This document shows, piece by piece, positions 1-4,851 of a stretch of 6,948 bases of DNA. Origin of the DNA: Pseudomonadota bacterium. Its GTDB lineage: Bacteria; Pseudomonadota; Alphaproteobacteria; Sphingomonadales; Sphingomonadaceae. Under the pieces are notes generated by a model. The model was not told the DNA's origin, did not search any database, and saw only the letters and a list, made by a program, of their open reading frames with translations. How positions within the stretch are numbered: the stretch's first letter is position 1; each line of letters starts with the position of its first letter. The DNA lies in the NCBI GenBank assembly GCA_947474905.1, contig CANJKQ010000050.1, forward strand, positions 1 to 6,948, given 5' to 3'. The translations under genes were made by a program, and so were the position numbers.

Positions 1-470
1 AAGCGCAGCACCGGCGTGCCATCCGACAGGATGATATGGCGGCCATCCTGCGTCATCCCCCAGCCTTCGCCATCATAGCGAAAGCTGCCGGTCAGCCGAA
101 AATCCTTGAGCGCGCGGCGCTGGCCATGGCCGCCATGCCAGATGACGTTCAGGATTTCATCGCGCCACACCACAATCCCCTCGCCAAACACATCGGGGGC
201 GAGCTGCGTCTGTTGTTCGACCTTGCCGGTGGCAAGGTCGATGCGGCGGATAAACGATTGCCGCTCATAGCCCGTGCTTTCGTAAAGCTTGCCGTGATCG
301 ATCAACAGGCCTTCGGTGAAGGCGCTGCTGTCGTGTGGCAGGCGCTCGACGATCGTCGCGGTCACGATGGGAACCGCCGGGGGCGGCGCATCTGCCCCCC
401 CCACCATCAAGGGCGCGACAATAGCCAAAGCCGTTGCAGCAAAGCGGCGGAGGTGGTGGGAGCGCGGCAT
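1..470 (-). CDS. Secreted glutaminyl-peptide cyclotransferase (partial, 3' end outside window)
   Basis: The visible 156 residues match the bacterial glutamine cyclotransferase family, a beta-propeller enzyme that converts N-terminal glutamine of peptides to pyroglutamate with release of ammonia. Family blocks appear in order: PHDSSAFTEGL (45-55), LYESTG (62-67), a RRIDLATGKV strand (75-84), FGEG (95-98), SFRYDGEGWGMT (129-140) and ILSDGT (147-152). The 35-residue spacing between FGEG and GEGWG equals my memory of the family, so no indel is evident, although the segment GHGQRRALKDFR (115-126) diverges from the usual VYD-type strand. The N-terminus has basic residues followed by a hydrophobic stretch ending near GADA (25-28), a signal peptide for export to the periplasm. 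Roughly the last 100 residues of a family of about 260 are missing because the gene crosses the left edge. The ATG at 470 gives a sensible signal peptide but has only a weak ribosome-binding site. It lies 38 bp after the Cys-rich gene on the same strand, so co-transcription is likely. Confidence 0.85.
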   Translation of the reverse strand, partial: MPRSHHLRRFAATALAIVAPLMVGGADAPPPAVPIVTATIVERLPHDSSAFTEGLLIDHGKLYESTGYERQSFIRRIDLATGKVEQQTQLAPDVFGEGIVVWRDEILNVIWHGGHGQRRALKDFRLTGSFRYDGEGWGMTQDGRHIILSDGTPVLR

Positions 471-508
471 GGCGCTTTCATGCCCGCTTCGGGCGGCAAT
501 GCAAACCG

Positions 509-886
509 CTATTGCGGCGTAACGGGGTTGGGGCCGGTTGCTGGCGCAGGCTGGAGCGGTCGTTGCTGGCGTTCCCCACGCTGGGCACGGAGCGCCTCCA
601 GCGCCTCGCTGCAGCCGCTCGACAGCTTGGCGCGATTGGCGCGCAGGCATGCACCAAGCTTGCCGTCGCCTGGCTGCATGCCGGGGCACAAGCTCGCGAA
701 ATCAGCGCCGCATGCCGCCTGCAACCCCGCCAACCGCCGACCGCCGCCATGATGCGCGGGCGATTGATCGCCGGGCTGCACCACCGGCGCAGGGGCAGGC
801 ACAGGCGCTGCATCATTGTTCTGCGCCAGCGCGACGCCGCCCGAAAAGCCCAGGGCTGCCAAGGTGATCACTATGGCCGTGCGCAT
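509..886 (-). CDS. Small secreted four-cysteine protein (cysteine-rich repeat type)
   Basis: This encodes a 125-residue exported protein of unknown function. It begins with a signal peptide (MRTAIVITLAALG..., cleavage likely after ALA at 19-21), followed by a Pro/Ala-rich linker (27-36). Next is one compact cysteine module with Cys59, Cys67, Cys80 and Cys92: CGADFASLCPG, GKLGACL, then KLSSGC. This pattern resembles the short 'cysteine rich repeat' (Golgi-protein-like) modules common in secreted alphaproteobacterial proteins, and two disulfides are plausible in the periplasm. A Gln/Pro-rich tail follows. The start at 886 is preferred over an in-frame ATG three codons upstream (895) because AAGGAT at 895-900 sits 8 nt before it, whereas it would overlap the upstream ATG. 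The cyclotransferase gene follows 38 bp downstream and is probably in the same transcript. No substrate or partner can be deduced from the sequence. Confidence 0.75.
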   Translation of the reverse strand: MRTAIVITLAALGFSGGVALAQNNDAAPVPAPAPVVQPGDQSPAHHGGGRRLAGLQAACGADFASLCPGMQPGDGKLGACLRANRAKLSSGCSEALEALRAQRGERQQRPLQPAPATGPNPVTPQ

Positions 887-894
887 TGCCACCA

Positions 895-900
895 TCCTTC
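895..900 (-). promoter_or_regulatory. Ribosome-binding site that decides the Cys-rich gene start
   Basis: The minus strand reads AAGGAT here, 8 nt before the ATG at 886. It touches the alternative ATG at 895-893, so only the downstream start has correct spacing. Confidence 0.6.
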
Positions 901-912
901 GATCAAGATTGA

Positions 913-952
913 GGGGGAGCGCGGGTGCCAGGGACTGGATCCGCGCTCCCCC
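913..952 (-). terminator. Long hairpin between the sigma/anti-sigma unit and the Cys-rich gene (terminator-like)
   Basis: The arms 913-924 and 941-952 are perfectly complementary over 12 bp (GGGGGAGCGCGG on the plus strand). The 16-nt loop contains a further CCAG/CTGG pairing (928-931 with 935-938). It lies 66 nt beyond the stop of the minus-strand membrane-protein gene and 26 nt before the start of the Cys-rich gene. Its position suits a transcription terminator of the sigma unit, but the bases that follow on the minus strand (TCAATCTTGATC) are only a poor U-tract. A 5'-leader structure or an mRNA-stabilising hairpin is equally possible. Confidence 0.5.
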
Positions 953-1017
953 AGTGATCGGGACGCTGCTTGCGGGACCGGGGGGAAGTCGCAGCGCCCG
1001 AACCGGTTACGATGCGA

Positions 1018-1995
1018 TCAACGCGGCAGCGTGCTGTTCCCTTCGGTCATCGCCGCTGGGGCAGGCACAATGCCGGGGCCAGGATCGGCTTGGGCTGCCC
1101 ATAGGGCACGCAGACGCTGCTGCCGCCGAAAGGCGCGCAGGCGCCGTTCGGTCCAGCTTGGCTGGGGCGGTGCCGCGACAGCGGGTGCAGGGGCTGCGTC
1201 GGCGCCAGGCACGGCATCGGCGGTGATCGGCGTCGGCGCCTCCGCGGCCTGATTTGATTGCAACCGGGCAAGGCGGCGCTGCTCCTCAAGCTGGTCAGCC
1301 TCGGCAGCGCGGGCGCGCAATTGGTCACGCAAGCCCGGACGCGCGTCGAGATAGATTATGGCACGATCGCGCATCACCGCCATCGCCGGGGGCAGCTTGG
1401 TCTGGGTGTCACCGCGCACTGCGGCGCCAAAGGCGATTTCGCGCATGTCGAGCTGTTGATCGATTACCTGGCGCGGCACGAACCGGCCCTGTTGGGCAAG
1501 CCGCGACTGGACAACGTCAATCTGGCGCTGGCGCTGGATGAAGTGGCGCACAAAGCCGAGCTGGGGCGGTGGCGGCGGGACGGCGAGTGGCGAGGGGCTT
1601 GCCCCTGCGTCGGGCGTCGGCTGCGCTGTTACCAGCTTTGCCGGCTGCGACCGTTCATGGTGCGGATGCCCGTGCTCCTTCGCCTTGGCCGGCGCGAACA
1701 TCGCGATCAGCGGCGCGGGCACGGCAAGGTGGATCGGCGGGAAGAACCCCGTTGCTGCCGCCGTGGCGCTGGCCACGCCCAGCGCGATGACGCCAATGCT
1801 GGCGCGCCGCATCCAGGCGCCGCGCCTGCCGTCACCAAATACGCGGCGGCGTGGCAGCGGGGGCAGCGCGGCCAGCCCGGGCGGTGGCATTTTGGCGATG
1901 CGTTCGCCAAAGCCGGGCATCGGCTCGGGCACGGCAAACCGGTCAAGCGCGCGCGCCATCGCCGCATCGATGATCAGACGGTCAGTCTCGGTCAC
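1018..1995 (-). CDS. Single-pass membrane protein, putative anti-sigma factor for the adjacent ECF sigma
   Basis: The 325-residue protein has no clear family match that I recognise. Layout: an N-terminal segment of about 63 residues with an amphipathic start (LIIDAAMARALDRF) and a Pro-rich stretch, then basic residues (RRGAWMRR, 57-64), one membrane segment (about 66-84), and a long outer part. The outer part starts with a His cluster (HGHPHHE, 108-114) and a Pro-rich linker (about 125-145). A charged region rich in helix formers follows (149-250), including a Gln/Arg-rich stretch (151-180) and a probable coiled coil (222-247). The end is Ala/Pro-rich with a basic Arg/Gln helix (280-300). It starts with GTG inside the sigma gene's stop (GTGA overlap), with GGGAGGA at 2001-2007 as ribosome-binding site. 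Co-translation and the inside-membrane-outside topology fit an anti-sigma factor. The HxxxCxxC zinc motif of ZAS-type anti-sigma domains is absent, so the role is inferred from context. Confidence 0.6.
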   Translation of the reverse strand: MTETDRLIIDAAMARALDRFAVPEPMPGFGERIAKMPPPGLAALPPLPRRRVFGDGRRGAWMRRASIGVIALGVASATAAATGFFPPIHLAVPAPLIAMFAPAKAKEHGHPHHERSQPAKLVTAQPTPDAGASPSPLAVPPPPPQLGFVRHFIQRQRQIDVVQSRLAQQGRFVPRQVIDQQLDMREIAFGAAVRGDTQTKLPPAMAVMRDRAIIYLDARPGLRDQLRARAAEADQLEEQRRLARLQSNQAAEAPTPITADAVPGADAAPAPAVAAPPQPSWTERRLRAFRRQQRLRALWAAQADPGPGIVPAPAAMTEGNSTLPR

Positions 1996-2582
1996 GACGC
2001 TCCTCCCGGATCGCCGAGAATGCCTGCTGCCGCCAGCTTGTCGCGCAACGTGGCGCGGGCGCGGAACAGCAGCGATTCAAATGCCTTGATGTTCATGTCC
2101 ATCGCATGGGCGGCAGCCATGTTGCTCAAATCCTCGTAATAGGTCAGCACGATCGCCGCGCGCTGCCGTTCGCTCAATGCATCGATGCACCGAACGACCG
2201 CTGCCCGATCCTGATCCTCCTCGATCAGCACATCGGCATTGGGCGCTTCATCGACACGCTCGGGTACGCCTTCGTCACTCACCGTCCGGCGACGACGCAG
2301 CCGGTCCAGGCACAAATTGGTGGTGACGCGGCACAGCCAGGCACCAATGCCCGACCCTGTCTCTCGCCACCGCGCGGCGTGTTGCCACAGCCGCAGAAAC
2401 GCCTCTTGCGCGACGTCCTCCGCCTCGGTCGCGTCGCCCAGCATGCGATAGGCGATGCGCCGCATGGCAACGGCATGGGCATCGGCGATGGCGCGAAACG
2501 CCGCAGGGTCACGCGCGGCGACGCGCGCCATCAGCGCGGCGTCATCCTGCCTTTGTGTCCCTGTGCCGCGTTGCGCCAGCAC
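1992..2582 (-). CDS. ECF-family RNA polymerase sigma factor
   Basis: This is a 196-residue alternative sigma factor of the two-domain extracytoplasmic-function type, which directs RNA polymerase to a stress or signal regulon. Sigma region 2 spans about 24-98, with the core-binding motif DATEAEDVAQEAFLRLW (50-66) and the -10-recognition helix around WLCRVTTNLCLDRLRRRR (82-99). An acidic linker (103-126) leads to sigma region 4 (about 128-182), with ALSERQRAAIVLTYYEDLS and the -35-reading helix-turn-helix ending in KAFESLLFRARATLR. That last helix resembles ECF factors of the CnrH type, but I cannot assign a group. The start is a GTG preceded by an AAAGGG-like site. An internal ATG at 2531 (residue 18) is possible but would leave a shorter N-terminus. 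The stop overlaps the start of the membrane-protein gene by 4 bp. Self-regulation is usual for such pairs, but no consensus promoter was recognised upstream. Confidence 0.93.
   Translation of the reverse strand: MLAQRGTGTQRQDDAALMARVAARDPAAFRAIADAHAVAMRRIAYRMLGDATEAEDVAQEAFLRLWQHAARWRETGSGIGAWLCRVTTNLCLDRLRRRRTVSDEGVPERVDEAPNADVLIEEDQDRAAVVRCIDALSERQRAAIVLTYYEDLSNMAAAHAMDMNIKAFESLLFRARATLRDKLAAAGILGDPGGAS
2001..2007 (-). promoter_or_regulatory. Shine-Dalgarno site for the membrane-protein gene, inside the sigma gene
   Basis: The minus strand reads GGGAGGA within the last codons of the sigma gene, 5 nt before the overlapping GTG start at 1995. It supports the GTG and points to coupled translation of the two proteins. 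Confidence 0.65.
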
Positions 2583-2600
2583 GTGCTGCCCTTTTTCCGT

Positions 2601-2615
2601 CGTCCCGCCGGGACG
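2601..2615. promoter_or_regulatory. Near-perfect palindrome upstream of the ECF sigma gene
   Basis: CGTCCCG (2601-2607) and CGGGACG (2609-2615) form a 7-bp inverted repeat around a single base. The symmetry extends two more positions with one mismatch. It lies 19-33 bp upstream of the sigma GTG, in the 83-bp gap after glpD (2583-2665). A dyad with this position could be an operator or part of the sigma unit's promoter region. No U-tract follows on either strand, so it is not a standard terminator. Chance symmetry in GC-rich DNA cannot be excluded. Confidence 0.25.
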
Positions 2616-2665
2616 TCGCCGCTTTGGTCGATTAACGGGGCGCCCGGCGATATCCTTCGCTGATG

Positions 2666-4126
2666 TTACTCAGGATAGGTGATTTGCCACCATAGGGCAA
2701 AGTCGCGGCGCTGGTCGGCGCTCATGTGAAGGCCGGTCTTGCTGCGCCGCCACAGCGCATCATCAGGCGCGCGCGCCCATTCGCGGTCGTGCATCCAGCG
2801 CGCTTCCACTTCGCTCAGGCCGCCGCCAAATTGCCGCCCCAGCCCCGCCAGATCCTCAATCCCGGCCAGCATCTCATCCAGCATCGACCCATAAGCCCGC
2901 ACCAATCGCACCGCCTGATCGGCCGGCAGAAAGGGCCAGCGCGCGCGCACGGTGGCAAGGAAACCGGCGAAATCCCCGATATCGCCGCCGGGAAACAGGC
3001 GGTTGCGCGTCACCCGGCGTGGTTTGATGCTCAGCGGCGCGGCGAGCTTTGCCACCGCCTCTTCGGCCAAATGCCGTGCCGTGGTGATCTTGCCGCCAAA
3101 GACTGAGAGCAGGGCGGGGCCAGTCGCATCGAGCTCGAGCACATAATCACGGGTGACGGCCTTGGCCTCGCTCGCGCCGTCATCATAAAGCGGCCGCACG
3201 CCCGACCAGGTCGACACGACGTCACCCGGCGCAATCTGTTGGCGGAAATGTCGGTTGGCCGCGTCGCACAGATAGGCAATCTCGTCGGCGTCGATCACCG
3301 CGTCCTCAGGCGCGTTGACGGGAACATCGGTCGTGCCGATCTCGGTAAAGTCGCGCTGCCACGGAATGGCAAAGACGATGCGACCATCGGGCTGTTGCAG
3401 AATATAGGCATGGTCGCCGTCATACAGGCGCGGCACGACGATGTGGCTGCCCTTGATCAGCCGGACATTGGCAGCGGCGTTGACGCCCAGCCGACCCATC
3501 ATCTGGTGAACCCACGGTCCGGCGGCATTCACGATCGCGCGGGCGCTGACCCGTTGACCATCAGCCAGCGTTGCGTCCCAATGATCGCCGATGCGCCGCG
3601 CCGAGACGAGTTCGGTCCGAGTGTTGATCGCTGCCCCGTGCGCCGCCGCATCGATGGCGTTGAGCAAGGTGAGCCGGGCATCGTCGACTTGCGCATCCGA
3701 ATAGACGAAGCCGCGTGCCCCGTCCTTCAACGGCGCAACAAAGCCGGTGTCGCTGCGCCTTAACCCGCGCGACCGCGGCAGCGACATGCGCCCGCCAAGA
3801 AAATCATAGAGATACAGCCCCAGCCGCAACATCCACCATGGCCGCGCGCTATGCTCATAGGGCAGGATGAAGAGCATTGGCCGGATCAGATGCGGCGCGG
3901 CATGGACCAGCCGCTCACGCTCGCGCAGCGCCTCTGCAACCAGCTTGAATTCGTAATATTCAAGGTAGCGCAGCCCGCCATGAATCAGCCCGGTCGATGC
4001 CGAGGAGGTGGCGCCTGCCAGATCGCCCTTGTCGACCAGCAGCACCGACACGCCATTCAGCGCGGCCTCGCGTGCGATTGCCGCGCCGTTGATGCCGCCG
4101 CCAATGATGAGCAGATCATATGTCAC
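2666..4126 (-). CDS. glpD: Glycerol-3-phosphate dehydrogenase, FAD-dependent (aerobic type)
   Basis: GlpD oxidises sn-glycerol 3-phosphate to dihydroxyacetone phosphate at the inner face of the cytoplasmic membrane and passes electrons to quinone, linking glycerol and lipid-derived carbon to respiration and glycolysis. The 486-residue protein is the normal length. It shows the FAD-binding Rossmann motif LLIIGGGINGAAIAREA (5-21), the signature ATSSASTGLIHGGLRY (39-54), VNAAGPW (199-205), IPWQRDFTEIGTTD (254-267), GVRPL (309-313) and FGGKITTAR (343-351). The C-terminal GlpD domain ends with DDALWRRSKTGLHM (455-468). The start chosen is GTG at 4126, directly before the first strand of the Rossmann fold; no convincing Shine-Dalgarno precedes it. 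An in-frame ATG at 4258 would add 44 unrelated residues and overlap the divergent gene, so it was not used. No glpK, glpF or glpR is in the window. The ECF sigma gene follows 83 bp downstream on the same strand. Confidence 0.95.
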   Translation of the reverse strand: MTYDLLIIGGGINGAAIAREAALNGVSVLLVDKGDLAGATSSASTGLIHGGLRYLEYYEFKLVAEALRERERLVHAAPHLIRPMLFILPYEHSARPWWMLRLGLYLYDFLGGRMSLPRSRGLRRSDTGFVAPLKDGARGFVYSDAQVDDARLTLLNAIDAAAHGAAINTRTELVSARRIGDHWDATLADGQRVSARAIVNAAGPWVHQMMGRLGVNAAANVRLIKGSHIVVPRLYDGDHAYILQQPDGRIVFAIPWQRDFTEIGTTDVPVNAPEDAVIDADEIAYLCDAANRHFRQQIAPGDVVSTWSGVRPLYDDGASEAKAVTRDYVLELDATGPALLSVFGGKITTARHLAEEAVAKLAAPLSIKPRRVTRNRLFPGGDIGDFAGFLATVRARWPFLPADQAVRLVRAYGSMLDEMLAGIEDLAGLGRQFGGGLSEVEARWMHDREWARAPDDALWRRSKTGLHMSADQRRDFALWWQITYPE

Positions 4127-4182
4127 CGTTGTCGGATAGGGCGCGGGCGAGCGCGGGTCCAGTCCGCTTGGGGCCGGCCGTC

Positions 4183-4207
4183 GGAACCCGTCTTCACGCC
4201 GAAGGTT
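4183..4207 (+). promoter_or_regulatory. Possible EcfG-type (general stress) promoter for the Asp/Arg/Gly-rich protein gene
   Basis: GGAAC (4183-4187) is followed after 16 bp by GGTT (4204-4207). The alphaproteobacterial general-stress sigma EcfG is known to use GGAAC, a spacer of about 16-17 bp, then CGTT, so this copy has one mismatch. It would start transcription about 30 nt before the ATG at 4243. It sits in the 116-bp divergent gap between glpD and this gene (4127-4242), where no sigma-70-like promoter was recognised. The motif is short and could be chance. Confidence 0.3.
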
Positions 4208-4229
4208 GATCCAGTCGGCAGCAGGGCTT

Positions 4230-4235
4230 GAGGAG
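4230..4235 (+). promoter_or_regulatory. Strong Shine-Dalgarno site
   Basis: GAGGAG with a 7-nt spacer before the ATG at 4243 fixes the start of the secreted Asp/Arg/Gly-rich protein. Confidence 0.75.
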
Positions 4236-4242
4236 ACGATAG

Positions 4243-4797
4243 ATGCGCAAAGCGGCATTTGCTGCAGTGGCACTGGTCGGTGCGCTGACCGCGCAACCGG
4301 CGCTGGCCGATCCGCCGAACGGGTGGCAGCAGGATCGCTATGGCCAGCACGATCAGGGCGATGACCGTGACCATGGCGACCATCGCGATCGCGGCGATGG
4401 CCGTGATCAAGGTGGTGGCCGTGATCAAGGGGACGGTCGTGATCGGGGCGATGATCGCTATCGTGGTGATGACCGTTATCGCGGCGGTGACGATCATGGT
4501 CGTGGCGGCTGGCGCGGCGAGGACGATCGCAGTCGCGGTTGGCGCGGCTGTCCGCCGGGGTTGGAGCGCAAGGGCTGCGTCCCGCCCGGTCAGGCACGGC
4601 ATTATTTCTATTCGCGTGGTCAGGCCTTGCCCTATGGTTATGGCGGCTGGACGCGCTATGACGCATTGCCCGTGCAATTCCGCCATCGCTACGGCTATGG
4701 CGACCGCTATCGCTACATTTACCGTGACAATGTGGTTTACGTGGTCGATCCGCGCACACGGCTGATCCGCGATGTGGTCGATCTGTTGAGCTATTGA
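4243..4797 (+). CDS. Secreted Asp/Arg/Gly hexapeptide-repeat protein with CPPGL/CVPPGQ C-terminal domain (RcnB-like)
   Basis: The 184-residue exported protein has a clear signal peptide (1-22, cleavage after QPALA). Residues 39-80 are seven back-to-back hexapeptides of the type G-D-x-R-D/Y-x, mixing Asp and Arg so that net charge stays low. A Gly/Arg/Trp-rich stretch follows (81-102), then CPPGLERKGCVPPGQA (103-118) with two cysteines that could form a disulfide. The C-terminal domain (119-184) is rich in Tyr and Arg and contains YFYSRGQALPYGY, YRYIYRDNVVYVVDPRTRLI and a final hydrophobic helix. This C-terminal architecture recurs in periplasmic proteins of sphingomonads and other alphaproteobacteria and resembles RcnB-like proteins; its biochemical role is unknown to me. 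The gene is divergent from glpD, has its own strong ribosome-binding site and is followed by a hairpin. Envelope location is well supported, while a stress role is only suggested by the possible EcfG promoter. Confidence 0.85.
   Translation: MRKAAFAAVALVGALTAQPALADPPNGWQQDRYGQHDQGDDRDHGDHRDRGDGRDQGGGRDQGDGRDRGDDRYRGDDRYRGGDDHGRGGWRGEDDRSRGWRGCPPGLERKGCVPPGQARHYFYSRGQALPYGYGGWTRYDALPVQFRHRYGYGDRYRYIYRDNVVYVVDPRTRLIRDVVDLLSY
4357..4482 (+). repeat. In-frame tandem repeat, seven 18-bp units
   Basis: Seven consecutive 18-bp units encode GDDRDH, GDHRDR, GDGRDQ, GGGRDQ, GDGRDR, GDDRYR and GDDRYR. The DNA copies are imperfect, but neighbouring units can be very close: GGCCGTGATCAAGG occurs at 4399-4412 and again 18 bp later at 4417-4430. 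The unit is a multiple of three, so gain or loss of copies would keep the frame and change only the length of the charged spacer. Confidence 0.85.
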
Positions 4798-4803
4798 GGC
4801 GAT

Positions 4804-4838
4804 GGCGGTTTGGCGTGGCGTCCCCACGCGGAACCGCC
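4804..4838 (+). terminator. Strong hairpin between the secreted-protein gene and rnr
   Basis: GGCGGTT (4804-4810) pairs with AACCGCC (4832-4838). After one wobble and one mismatch, GCGTGG (4813-4818) pairs with CCACGC (4824-4829) around a 5-nt loop. The hairpin begins 6 nt after the TGA at 4795-4797, the usual place for an intrinsic terminator, but only a weak T-rich run (TATCCTT) follows. It ends 13 nt before the rnr ATG, so it could also limit or shape rnr translation. Confidence 0.55.
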
Positions 4839-4851
4839 TATCCTTGCGGCC

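Noticed and set aside
115..155. Possible local frameshift in the cyclotransferase, because residues 115-126 differ from the usual strand
   Set aside because: The distance between the flanking FGEG and GEGWG motifs matches the family as I remember it, and both flanks are in the same frame; ordinary divergence explains it.
1001..1008. Palindrome AACCGGTT just beyond the membrane-protein gene stop
   Set aside because: Eight-base palindromes of this type arise readily by chance, and nothing around it supports a site.
36..1252. Plus-strand open frames (36-752, 434-1252) at the left end
   Set aside because: They run antisense to the cyclotransferase and Cys-rich genes, which have signal peptides and family motifs, and lack any motif of their own.
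1258..2139. Plus-strand open frames (1258-2139, 1538-2089) opposite the membrane-protein gene
   Set aside because: They show no recognisable domains and Arg/Gly/Ala-rich composition typical of shadow frames. The minus-strand pair has overlapping start/stop and a ribosome-binding site.
2620..2665. EcfG-like or self-type promoter before the sigma gene (CGTT at 2634-2637 on the minus strand)
   Set aside because: The position 16-17 bp upstream does not read GGAAC or a close variant, so there is no supportable -35 element.
4127..4759. N-terminal extension of the glpD frame, rich in His, Asp and Arg
   Set aside because: It is the antisense reading of the hexapeptide repeat gene. The repeat DNA lacks stop codons in several frames, and GlpD homologues begin right at the Rossmann strand, where a GTG is available at 4126.
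4123..4827. Minus-strand open frame coding for a very hydrophobic Ile/Thr/Ala-rich protein resembling a membrane protein
   Set aside because: It is the antisense of the GAT/CGC-rich repeat, which reads as ATC/GCG codons. It overlaps a well-supported gene with signal peptide and ribosome-binding site, and shows no family motifs.
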